Of a DNA stretch of 64,000 nt, positions 1 to 12,700 are shown piece by piece. Both the position numbers and the translations under genes were made by a program. How positions within the stretch are numbered: position 1 is the first letter of the stretch; every line of letters starts with the position of its first letter. Below the pieces are notes generated by a model. It made no database searches and had not been told where the DNA came from. It saw nothing but the letters and a program-made list of their open reading frames with translations. Source of the stretch: Akebia trifoliata (Eukaryota > Streptophyta > Magnoliopsida > Ranunculales > Lardizabalaceae); NCBI GenBank assembly GCA_017979445.1, contig CM030707.1:20714586-20778585 (forward strand). Direction: 5' to 3'.

Positions 1-190
1 ATCCAAATAGATTTTGTATTCAGATGACAGGCACTCAATGTGTATCAAATATTTGTAGGGTCAATTTTCAATTTGAAAGATCTCACACTTGAAAGAATAA
101 GATCCAACATTGGTATGGTATTTAGATTCCAGTTCATGGTACATGAGGAACCCAAATACAAACTGAAGCATTTGAAATCCGAAGTTTTGT

Positions 191-252
191 TTTATTTTTA
201 TTTTTTTTTTATGTCGTAGGCCATTTTGGGATTGGGAAGCCCCAACCCTACG
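191..252 (-). mobile_element. Short retroposed fragment with 10-bp target duplication
   Basis: A 62-bp insert lies between two copies of GAAGTTTTGT (181-190 and 253-262). Read on the minus strand it is a short unique segment followed by an A-rich tail interrupted by T. A target duplication plus an A-rich 3' tail is the signature of LINE-driven retroposition, so this is probably a 5'-truncated SINE or LINE end. The body is too short to assign a family. It lies downstream of the CLPR1 stop codon. Confidence 0.45.
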
Positions 253-732
253 GAAGTTTTGTATTGTTTCACTTTTCACTTAAGCCTTCCATGAACTCCT
301 ACCTATCAATTACATGGCACATGAGTCTCCATTAATGGGGATTTTCCAATCTTAAAAGACTATGAAACACCAACATAACAGGCAAGGATAACCGAGTCTA
401 AGAGTGTGTTCATGTGCTCCTACGACACCGAGATGAGCAGACAACTCCTAGGACAAAGCAGCCAGAAAAGACTACTAATGGATGGTAGACAAATTTTCTA
501 TAGCAGGAAGAACACATATGAATCACAATTTTGTTGTTTGTTCCTGTACTCAAGAAACCCACATCAATTCATGCATTATCACATAATGGCGATAAACCAA
601 ACAATCTGATTAAATATACCTTTAACTTAGTGTTCGCAGTAGCGAAAAGCAACATCCACAACATGGTATATAGAACAAAATACATCTACCATTTTTCACA
701 GATATTGTCATGATATACTTAATGCATTTTGT
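253..732. other. 3' flank of CLPR1
   Basis: This stretch follows the CLPR1 stop codon on the minus strand and should hold its 3' UTR and downstream spacer. Only short open frames without family features occur here. I could not fix a polyadenylation site. Confidence 0.4.
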
Positions 733-3700
733 CTACCTAAGTCCAGCGGGAGCAGCTTGTGGTCCCCCTGCTCCTTTTCGCATGGCTCTAGATTGAGCAA
801 GAATGTCCTCATAGTCCTGGTAAGAACACATTACAAATAATAGTAAAAGACAAGGAAGACATTTAAGCTTTTCAAAGTAACTGAAGACATTGAAAGGAAG
901 CCTTACCCGTTTCTCAAACGCAACATCTCTAGAGTTGATTATCTTGTCAACAATTCCATATTCAATGGCTTCTTGTGCTTGGAGATACTTGGGACGCTGG
1001 ACGTCTTTTGCGATTTCCTCCTTTGATTTCCCAGTTCCTTTAGCTAATAGCTCAATGTAGTAATCTGTGGTTGCATCTAACTCTTTGGCCTAAAAAGAAA
1101 GAGAACTCAGGAAACAGTCGAGAAAACAATCAAAAAAGTCAGAGAGAGTACCTTGATCCACATATCGATCACTGCCCCGCTTGACCTATCAACTTTTGGC
1201 AAATATAATTTTGCTGCAATTCAATATTAAAATGATCAGAAGCCATCCATACCTCACACTTACTTGATATGTGGTCGTCTTACAGTTCGTTCCAAACTGC
1301 TCAGAAAGCACCTTTAGGGCATATAGCCCAAAATTCAGACTTACAGGAGTATCTTAATGGTAATCTAGAGCTATGTTACCTGATTCGTGGGTTTGCTCAG
1401 TTCGAATTCGGTTCCCGGTTCGCCACTCAAGAATGAACCCAATCCATAGGGGTAGCCAGAGATGAGGGGCATTTAAAGGTTGAAGTGATGAGTAAGGTAA
1501 GAAAGAGATTGAAGATGGCAGATTTTGGGAAGAAAAACAATCAAGCTTTTTTAATTTATGAGTTGAAGATTTGGTCATTTTGCAAAAGTCTATTAAAAAA
1601 GACCAAGGTCAAAGGGGCATGCTATTGTTTTAAAATTTTAGGGGGATATCTTAAATATTATCAAACTTGTGGAGGGGGAAGTAAAAAAATAAGATAAAAT
1701 ATACAGTTGCTTTGGTTTGCTTCATTTCACCAACCAACAGCCAACCGTACCGCAAAGTGGTTTGGTCCAAACCAGTTTGCAGTTCGGTTCCTTTCCAATG
1801 AATTGGGTAACCCTGATCTAGAGTACCGATTATTTGAAACGACATGGTTAAAAAGGTCGGGTCTTAAGATCTGTCTGGTTGATCTGATCTACGGTTATGC
1901 TTTCCATACAATAGGTGGCCTGCTGATAATAAATGCTCCTCGGGTAGGGGACACCGGACGTTTCTTCAAAAAGAAATTATATTTGTTGAAATGAAGATGA
2001 AACATACTCGATGCATTCGGCTGTACAGCACGGAAACCCTTGGCTCCAAGTGATAACAACATTGCTGCTTGACCATATGCCATGCCGCAATTCACCGTGT
2101 AGATTTTGGATTTGCAGTACTTAATATGAAGAAAACAGATGACATTAATGCGGGTTGATTGATGAAATTAAAAGCAGTTATAACCCCATAGAATCAAATG
2201 AGATTTCTTACAGACAAGGTGTCAGCGATTGCATATGCCTCAGTTTCAGATCCAACAGTCTCCATCTTCTCATTCTGGCATATAAAGAGAGGAATTCAAC
2301 TCTGGAAGTAATGCTGCCGGCTAAGGAGGAAATATTTCCTTAACATGTATGTATGTATGTATCTACATGTGTATATATAGGGTCAGGTTCGGCAGCCAAC
2401 ATTAGGGAACCAACGTCGGGAACCAAAATTTGTTTTATATGGGTTAAAAGTTTCAGAAAATAGCCCATTCTGAAACTTCTAACCCCATCAAAAGTGGTTT
2501 ACAAATTAATGGTAAAAATCAACGGTCTACAATTCTTCAACTTGTAAATCACTTTTGATGAAGTTATAAGTTTCAGATTGGGCTGATTTTTTGTGAGGAT
2601 GCTCTCCTCACCATAAAGATCATCCTCACAAAAAAAACCAGCCCAATCCAAAACTTTTAACCCATATGAGACAAATTTCTCCCTAATGTGGGCTGCAAAA
2701 CATGTCCCATATATCTATCGTAGACTTACCTGTGTCCCAGATGAATTAATATATAAATATATAGGCTTGGAAGGATTATCATAATCCAACCACATAAGCT
2801 GAGCAACAAGAAGCTCTGTTACTGCCGGAACAATCTGTTGTAAACCAGAAACAAAAAAGTTTAAAATGACAGATCAAAGTATACAAATGTGACGAGAGAA
2901 ACCAGAAAAATCTAAAGCAGTAGGTTATCAAAAAGAAAAATCTAAGTTGTGAATAATAGAATCAAACAAGATCGAGTGTAGTGTCTTACAGACATGCCTA
3001 GAAAGCAAATCCGGGCATCCAAGAGTAAAGAAGGCAAATCTGGAGGAGCACTTCTGGGTCTTCCAAATCCTCGGGCCCCTCCACGGTACATGCTTACACT
3101 CATACTATACCTTGATGGACCTGAATCCTTCATTCCTGATTGGCTCCACATTCCCCCATGATTTATATAATTAGTGGCAGACGCAATGCTTTCCTGTCAC
3201 AGTTTATAATTGTGTCATGGGAATAGCGAATTTTTCCTAGAAGATTAAAAATAAAGACAACACGACTGCAATGTAAAACAAAAAGGAAAAAAAAAAACAA
3301 AGAATACCTCTGTGACTTTTTCTGATTGTCTTCTGACGGGGTTATCTTCTGTCATGAACATGTCCATTTGTGAAGGCGTAAGGCCATAAAGGTGTTTGGG
3401 TACATTTTTGTAATTGTCCATCACTATAAAAGAGAAACTTAGAAAAAAGTTTCCAGGAGAAACTAAACAATTCTAGTTGTTGTAAAGAAATTTAAAGGAA
3501 ATCAAAATGATAAAGGTAAATATAAATGCTGATTACATGATCCAAATTTAAAGGTAGATAAGTCCTAGCAATTTTAAAGACCTCTACTTACTGAATCAAA
3601 AACATAAAACCTAAAACTTGGGCGATCCTTCAACTTATTGTTATTAAAGTATTAGTTATGTTGTAATGTATTAAGGCACATTGAGATGCACCGGCTCATC

Positions 3701-6700
3701 TTATTTAGGATCAGATCATGAGGTTAGGATAGTTAGTCAGATATGTAACTATTTGTAGTTGCCTTCTCTATTTAATAAGAATCTCACCGGAGATCAATGT
3801 ATTCAGATATTCCACTTAAACTTAAAAGTTATCATGGTATTAGAGCAGGTCTTTATTGACAACCAAACTTGAAACGCCACTCCTCCACCGGTGGTGGAAG
3901 TACTGCAGGCAAAACATCACCCATTTCTTCAGCCATTTGGATATTTCATCAAACATTTTATAGGCACGGACCATCAAAGATGTTACCAAATCCTCAAACT
4001 TCTTATTCAAAATACCAAGCAATCCATTTGGACACAAGGCCTTTGTTTTTCACTGCCAAAGGTGGGATCAAGGTCTAATCTTTGCCATGATCATTTTCAC
4101 CATGTTTATTATCATTGCCACTACCATGCCACCGTTGATCTAAATTCAAGGTTTGTAGTGTACTTTACATGAGAGTAGAACATGAATTTCTCTCTTCTCC
4201 ACTTCTCAGATTGAAATGGCTGCCAAAGATGGTCTTCATTATCAAAGGAAAGTCCCAAGGCGCACCACTATTGTTGCAGAATTTTATCGTGTCTTCACCA
4301 AATTGTCGTTTATGGCCTCACCAAATCACCATTGTGAAGTTAACACTAAGCGTATCGCATAACAACCTTTTCTATTGATGGGTTGCATCCAACATTCACA
4401 GTCGGAATATTACCTCTCCAAGCACCTGATGTAGGAAGATGAGGGAAGAAAATGAAATATGGGGATTCAGGAATCTGGTTTGGGATTGGGCCAAGGATTT
4501 GAGCTATGATAGGGTAAACCCAAAAGAATTTGAGTTGTGGGGTTAAATTTTGATGTTTTGCAATTACAATCACAATCCCAATGGCTATATGTTGAAAGGT
4601 AAAATATAAAGTTTTGCAATTGTAATATTTTCAATAGGATAAAGGAAAGGGTTAAGGCCCAGGTTTATAGGTTAAGGATCAAGGGTTGTGAGAAAAGGAT
4701 TTCAAGAATTCAAGGTTCAAAAATCAAAATTCAAGAATTCTAACAAGATTCAAGAAGGGTTTGAATAGATTGATTCGTCACATATAAACAAAAATAATAT
4801 AAAAAATTTGGATTGACGAAGATAGGACTAAAAAGAAGATTAAAGAGAAAAACATGGTAGATTTACCTTAGAATCACCCCAATGATTTCATAGCATCACC
4901 ACGTTGAATGTAACAACATTTAGAATAAGAAAACAGAAACTTCTGTCAAAAAAAAACATCATTCATTCTCTCTTTGTCCTGCATCAAATTAATATCGGAG
5001 CCTAGGTTCAGGTAACAAAAAAAATTAGTAGATCATGTTGAGAGAAAATGGACCCAACATACACGTTCTTAGAGGAACTAACAACTATGTTGTCAAACTT
5101 ACGTCAAACAAGCCTCTCGGGCAGATTTCTATTGTGTTCGTGACCGTATTATAAAGGAAAGCGAAGAACGCAAACAACTACATGAACGGGATGAAGTGCC
5201 CATGCAACAAAACTTATGTTGCAAGTGCAATCGTCTTGGACACTATAAACCAGAGTGCTCAAACTAGGATAATGAAGCATGTGATTAAAGTACATGAGCC
5301 TAAACTCAAGGCGAGTAATGAAAAAATCGATGAAGAAATTTATGAACCTGGTTTCAACGAGAGTGAGATTGATGCATGTGAGGCATCATTATTGGATCTT
5401 TGAAGAAGAATCTATGTTTGAAAAATCTGAACCGAAAAAGGAAATTGTTGATTCGCTACATCCTATACCTCTTACATAGGTTTTATCCAATGGAAAAGAA
5501 AAGGTAGATAATATTTTGGACAAACCAATGAGTTACATTATCCATGGAGCATTTCAAAGTGCCAGCTTCAATTCTTGTCAGAAAATAAGTGTCCAACAAT
5601 CATTTATCTGGTTTGATATATATATTGGAGCGTAGAGGATGCATTGGTTTATAAGCAAGTCAAGATCAGATTGCATGTAGATTATAGGGACCTGATCTGT
5701 TGGTGTATTACAACCATTTTATTTCGCCAGTGGAGAATCTTCCCATCCGAGGAGAATTGATGGGGACATCAAAGTTTGAAGAGTAGAGATTTTTTTTTTT
5801 TAGGATTTTATTTTGGAATTATTTTATGTTTTGGGGCATATTTACATGTTTTATTGGCCCATGGTCATATAGATGTTTGAGGGTAGTTCAGTAAATTTAA
5901 TGTTTTTTTTATTAAGTTTATAATGGTTGAAGATTTAGGAGAGAGAAAATTAAGAAAATTAGAAATTTTTTGTATTAACTTAAGGGTAACTTAGGTCTTT
6001 TTCTCTTTAGGATTTTGTTTTAATATTTAAATACACCTTTATGTTATTTTATCAAGACTTTTTTTTTAATACATGTTAAATAAGTTGTAGGGTATTTTAG
6101 TCTTTTCACTTTTTTATTTATCTTATGTAATCTTATATAGCCTAATTAGGGCTAATTAATCGAATAATAATCCTCTCTTAATTTTAACTTGGTATCAGAG
6201 CGAACTCTCGACCTCTACTCCTTCTGCGATAACTCCATTGACAAGTTTTTCATCAAAAACAGCACCGATACTTCTCATCTTCGATTCAGATCACCCCTAC
6301 GGGGGTTCTCAGTCGCAACATACCCTAATCGCATCATGCGATAGGGAGATAACAGTTATTTAGAGCCTGCGATCAGGCTGTATTCACAGCAGTGATGCTG
6401 TTGAGGACTTATGACATCTCTAGTGGTCTCGTATAAGATTTTCGACACCCACAGTGGCTGTCTTTGAGACTTACGACTACCTAACCAACTCGGTTCGACC
6501 TCTACGATCACAACAGGCGATAGTTTCTGAGCAGACAACACCAGTAGAGGTTGCTCTGCCTCACACGACGCTGGTTGGTAGCTGCCAGAACCTTGCGATC
6601 ACAGCAGGGGCCTGTACGACCCTTGTGGGTAGCCATCTAGGCTTTTTTTACCACAGCAGGCGATGCTCTGCCTTGTGCGACACCAGTAGGTTGCTGTTTG

Positions 6701-9700
6701 GGCTCCTTCTTCTTGTTCGATCACAGCAGGAGTTAGTTTTTTTTAGCAGGCGACACCATTAGGTGACTGCCCTGACCTGTGCGACACAGCAGTTTGCTGT
6801 TATGAGTCTTGGGATCACAACAGAGTACTCGGATTCTTTGATGGCCTCTGAGACATCCTCCTCCTCGATCACTGGTAATAGTAATGGATCGAGTGGTTCT
6901 CTTTCTCACTCAACCGATTTTCCAGGTATTCAGATCACTACCGTAAAATTAGATGGTCCTAATTATCTCCTTTGGGCACGATCAGTTGAAATGTTCATTG
7001 GTGGAAAAGGGAAAATCGGTTACCTCACTGGGACAGACAAACAACCTGCACAGACTGACAGTTCTTACTCCCATTGATTTGCTAATGATTCTATGGTCCG
7101 TTCTTGGTTGGTTACTTCTATGCAACCACACATTGCGGCTGGTTTTATGTTTTCCTCGACAGCAAAACAGATATGGGATTTCGTAAAGAGTATTTACTCA
7201 CAACGTCAAAATAATGTTAGGATCTTTAATTTGGAGCGTGAGATTTCTCGTATTTCCCAAGGAGACTCTTCAGTTACCACTTATATCTCACAGCTACGTG
7301 CTCGGTGGGAAGAGCTGACTTTCTATTCCTCATCCTATGTTTGGAAAGACCCTCTTGATGAGACATTATATTCGTCAATTCTGGATAAGAATCGGGTTTT
7401 TCAGTTTCTAGCGAGTCTCCGGGACGAATTTGAGTATGCGCGAGTTCATTTATTGGGTATGGATCATTTTCCATCGCTTCAGACTGCTTATTCATATGTC
7501 TTAGCGGATGAGAGTCGTCGTGCAGCTGTCCTACCTCATTCTTCAGGGGATCATTCGGCTATGCTTACTCGTCTATCTTCTCCACAACCCCCCAGTGGGT
7601 CTATGCCTACCCGTCAACGACATAAGTGTGATTATTGTGGAAAGTTAGGTCATGTGAAGGCTCGATGTTATGCACTTCATGGTCATCCTAATCAGCAACG
7701 TAAACAGTCTCAACGATCTTCAGCTCATATAGTTTCTCAGTCGACTACTGATTCAGCACCTCTTTCAGTTACTACATCCTCATCAGACTCAGTATCTCTA
7801 TCTCAAGTAGAGCTTGACAAGTTCAGAAAATTCTTCAATCAGATAGAGACTTCATCTCAGCCGGTTTCTACCTTCGTACACTCAGGTACCTTTGCATCTG
7901 CAAACAGTGTTTCCACCACTTCCTCACCTTGGATCATTGATTCTGGTACCTCAGATAACATGACCGGTATGTTCTCCCTATTTCAAACCTATAGTGTTTG
8001 CTCTGGTCATCGCAAGGTTCGCCTAGCTGATGGTTCTTTGTCTTTGTCTTCCATAGCTAGTCAAGGTCTTTTACCTGTTACATCCTCTTTATCCTTAACT
8101 AAAACACTGCATGTTCCTCAACTTACTACTAACCTGGTATCCGTTAGTAGTCTTACTAAAAATTTGAACTGCAGTGTAACCTTTTATTCTTCTCATTGTG
8201 TCTTTCAGGATCTGGAGTCGAAGAAGACAATTGGCACTGGACATGAAGTGAATGGATTGTATCTCCTGGATGTTCCCGGTTCCCCTAGCACCCATTCCGC
8301 TCTTCAGCTTAGTAGTTTTAGTAGTCAATCTAATAAGGCTCTTGTAATGCGTTGGCATTTACGCTTAGGCCATATTTCTTTTGGATATTTGAAACACATG
8401 TTCCCTAATTTATTTAATAATAACAATGTGCTTGATTTTTCTTGTGAAACTTGTCAATTAGCTAAACATGTGCGTTCTTCTTATCCTATTAGTATGAATC
8501 CTACTACACCTGCTATGTTTGACTTAATTCATTCTGATGTGTGGGGTCCTTCCCCTGTCACATCTACTCTTGGTTTTCGTTATTTTGTTTTGTTCATTGA
8601 TGATTACAGTCGCACCACTTGGGTTTATCTTATGAAACACAAGAATGAGGTTTATGGGATCTTCAAGCAATTTCTTACTATGGTTCAAACCCAATTTGGT
8701 CGTACCATCAGGACCTTCCGTTCTGATCATGGTACTGAGTACACCTATAGTGAGGTCTTGAAACTTTGTTTAGAGTCTGGCATTGAGCATCAAATGTCCA
8801 ATGTTAAGACCCCTCAGCAGAACGGCCGATCCGAAAGAAAAAATCGTCATATTCTAGAGTTAGCCCGTGCTATTTCGATTGGCATGAACGTGCCCCAATC
8901 CTATTGGGCTGATGCAGTTCTTACTGCTGTTTACCTTATTAATCGGACCCCCTCCAGTGTTCTTCAGTTTGTCATACCTCTCTCTAAGCTCTCTCCAGAT
9001 CGTCCCGTGTTTCCACTTCCTCCGCGTGTTTTTGGGTGTGTCTGTTTTGTTCAAATTCTTGACCAAAATCGTTCTAAACTTGACCCTAAAGCCGTCAAAT
9101 GTATCTTTCTAGGTTATTCCTCTACCCAGAAAGGATGCCGTTGTTACCATCCTCCTTCTCGACGACGTTTCATTTCTCGAGATGTTTCTTTTTTTGAGCA
9201 TACTCATTATAATGGGTCCGTTGGCATTCAATCTGAGTGGTTTCCTTTGGATTCACCTGATGATCATTTTCCTTCTTTATTTCCCCTTCCTCTGCCTGTT
9301 CCTCTCCACCCCCTGTCAGTTCGTCCTCTCCTCCATTGCAGGTTTACTCTCAACGTCCACGTGATACTACCATCACTTCTATGTCCGACCAGCTCGCCTC
9401 TTCGCCTCCAGCTCCGCCTTCGTCTGTTCCCTGTGATGATCTTCCTATTGCCACTCGTAAGGGTAAGCGCACTTGTACTTATCCCATTTCCAATTATATA
9501 TCTGACTCTGCACTATCACCCTCATATCGGAGTTTTCTTACTTCTGTTTCCGCTGTTTCTCTTCCTACTACTGTTGCAGATGCTATTGCTCATCCTGAGT
9601 GGCGCGCCGCTATGATTGATGAGTTGACTGCTCTTGAAAAGACTCAAACTTGGGAAATTGTGCCTCTTCCGCCTGGAAGGAAAGCTGTGGGTTATCGCTG

Positions 9701-12700
9701 GGTATTCACGCTTAAGCATAATCCGGATGGTTCCATTGCTCGTTATAAGGCCCGTCTGGTGGCCAAAGGTTATGCTCAAACTTATGGGATTGATTATCAG
9801 GAAACTTTTGCTCCAGTTGCCAAGATGACCACTATTCGCGTTCTACTTTCTGTTGCTGCTATCCGAAGATGGCCTCTTTTCAGTTAGATGTCAAGAATGC
9901 TTTTCTCAATGGTGATCTTCAGGAAGAAGTCTATATGGTCCAACCTCCTGGGTTTCTTCCTTCTGCTTCTCCTACACATGTTTGCCGTCTTCGCCGGTCT
10001 CTTTATGGTCTGAAGCAGTCTCCTCGTGCTTGGTCTGAGCGCTTCACTAAGGCCATGCATCAGTTTGGTTTCCATCAGAGTTCTGCTGATCACACCTTGT
10101 TTTTGCGTCACTCCCAAGGCAAAACTATTGCTTTGATTGTATATGTGGATGATATTGTTCTTACTGGAGATGATGCCGATGGCCTCACCGAGGTCAAAAC
10201 TTACTTAGGCCGTCAATTTGAGATTAAGGACCTGGGACATCTTCGTTATTTTCTGGGTATTGAGGTTGCACGGTCCCAGTCTGGTATATTTATTTCTCAG
10301 CGTAAGTATGTTCTTGACTTACTCCGTGCCTCCGGTCAGCTTGGATCTCGTCCAGCTGATACTCCTATTGAGTAGAATCACAGGTTGGCTGATTCTGAGG
10401 GGGAGTGTGTGTCAGATATTGGCCAATATCAGCGTCTTGTGGGAAAATTGATCTACTTGTCTATGACTCGCCCTGACATTGCCTATGCTGTTAGTGTTGT
10501 AAGTCAGTTTATGCACTCGCCTCGAACATCTCATCTTGTTGTTGTTCATCGTATTCTTAGATACCTTAAGGGATGTCCTGGTCGAGGTATTTTATTCAAC
10601 AATCATGGTCATTTTCGCATTGAGGCATGGACAGATGCAGATTATACTGGTTCAGTGACTGATAAACGGTCTACTTCTGGGTATTATACTAAAGTTGGTG
10701 GTAATTTGGTAACTTGGCGTAGTAAGAAGCAGGATGTGGTTTCTCGGTCGAGTGCTGAGTCAGAATACAGAGCCATGGCACTTGGAGTATGCGAATTGTT
10801 GTGGCTCAAAATCTTACTAGCTGATTTACGTCTTTCTGTGCCGGTCCCCTTCTTACTATATTGCGATAATAAATCAGCTATTAACATAGCTGCAAATCCG
10901 GTTCAGCATGACAGAACGAAGCACATAGAAGTTGATCGTCATTTCATTAGAGAAAAGATAGCTTCTGGACAGATTTGTACTCCCTTTGTTCCTACCTCTC
11001 AACAACTTGCTGATGTTCTTACTAAAGGTGTTAGTAAAACCTCCTTTGAAGATGTCTTGTCCAAGTTGGGCATTGTTGATATCCACGCACCAACTTGAGG
11101 GGGAGTGTTAAATAAGTCTGTAGGGTATTTTAGTCTTTTCACTTTTTTTTATTTATCTTATGTAATCTTATATAGCCTAATTAGGGCTAATTAATCGAAT
11201 AATAATCATCTCTTAATTTTAACTATACAATTTATAGAATTTCTAGTTTTCCTATCTTGAATGTTGGGGCATTCATCTTAGTAGAAAAAAATCATCAATA
11301 TCATTCATTTTTCTTCTTAGTTTGCAGGTATTAGTCTAATTTTCTTCTTTTTCTCCATCATTTTCTACAAGTTTCTTTGATTTTTGTTTCTAAACACTAG
11401 GTCAGCCCTTAGAAACATCTTTAAGAGTCCCTAAACATTATAAAACCAATCAAATATTCTCATAAAACCTACCATACCGCTGCCCAACCCAAACCAGTCC
11501 GAAAACCCTAGCCAAATCAACCTAACTCACTCCAAAAATCATCCCTACTTGTTGCCCCATAATTTATAACAAGCTTAGACCATCCTATATCATTATTTTT
11601 ATTAATCTAACCTTACTCCAACCCTAGATTTAATCTTAGGAACCATAATTTTCTATATCTTCTCAGATATTGTTAGATTAATATCTTAGGTTAGTTGAAG
11701 TTCTACCTTCCATAAGATTCCTCAATTTAATATTTTAGATTCAGACCGATGGGGCTTAAAACATTGTTTGGAATTATTAGTTAGTTATTTATTAGACTTT
11801 TCTTATTTTCTGTGGTAGTATCCAGAAGTTTATAATATTCTTTATCCTTGGTAATTTCTTCATAATGTCATAATCATCATTTTAGTTAGTTTCATAGTCT
11901 TGCTTCCTATTTGGCATCAGAGATGATTTTTGGACAGCAAGTATGAATGATTTTTAGAGTAACTTAAGTCGATTCAGTTAGGGTTTTGGGACTGGTTGGG
12001 ACTAGGCAACAACATTGTAGGTTTTGGAAAGGATTTGATAGGTTCTATTATGTATAGGGACTCTAAAAGATGTTGGTAAAGGTTGACCTAGTGTTTAGAA
12101 ACAGAAAATTAAAGAAATCTATGGAAAATGATGAAGAAAAAGAAGAAAATTAAATTAATACCTGCAAACCAAGAAGCAAAATGGTAGATATTGATGATTT
12201 TTGTCCACCAAGATGATAACCCAACATTCAAGATAGGAAAACCAGAAATTTTGTAAATTATATTAAAAAAATCTGATAAGATAACATAAATGTGTGTTTA
12301 AATACTAAAACAAAACCCTAAAGAAAAAAAGACTTAAAGCTACCCTTAAAGTTAAAAATAAATTACAAAAATTCTTTAATTTTCATAACATTTTCTCACC
12401 TAAACTTTCAACCATTATAAATTTAATAAAAAGACATACTAAAGTTACTAAACCACCCCCAAACATGCATACTACGACCATGGGCCAATGAAACATGAAA
12501 ATAAGCCCAAGAAGATAAAAATAAGTCCAAAATAAAAGCCTAAAAAAATCTCTACTCTTCAAACTTTAACATCCCCCCATCAGCACCCTTTCTCCTAATT
12601 TGATGGAAAAAAAATTTGAAGAATGTGGGCTCCACCTTCCAATAGCTAGTTTCCAACTAGACTTTGTGGATTTTCTTGACATAGGTCGTAGAAGCCCAAT

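Larger units (their letters stand above)
6074..11224 (+). mobile_element. Complete but disabled Ty1/copia LTR retrotransposon
   Basis: The 5151-bp element is bounded by the 5-bp duplication ATACA (6069-6073 and 11225-11229). Its parts run in order: 5' LTR 6074-6189, primer binding site 6190-6201, gag-pol, polypurine tract, 3' LTR 11106-11224. The domain order gag, protease, integrase, reverse transcriptase, RNase H is that of copia. The two LTRs differ by one substitution and two small indels by eye, so it is fairly young. Two stop codons and two frameshifts disable the polyprotein. It sits inside CLPR1 intron 1, antisense to the host gene. Confidence 0.95.

Noticed and set aside
1354..2095. 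Short frames in CLPR1 introns 5 and 6
   Set aside because: They read through introns, the hAT MITE, or the wrong strand of exon 6. The spliced CLPR1 model accounts for the coding part.
9182..9779. Hydrophobic plus-strand frames and overlapping minus-strand frames across the copia pol
   Set aside because: They are other-frame readings of pol. The Leu-rich end of the 840-codon frame is the wrong frame after the break near 9300.
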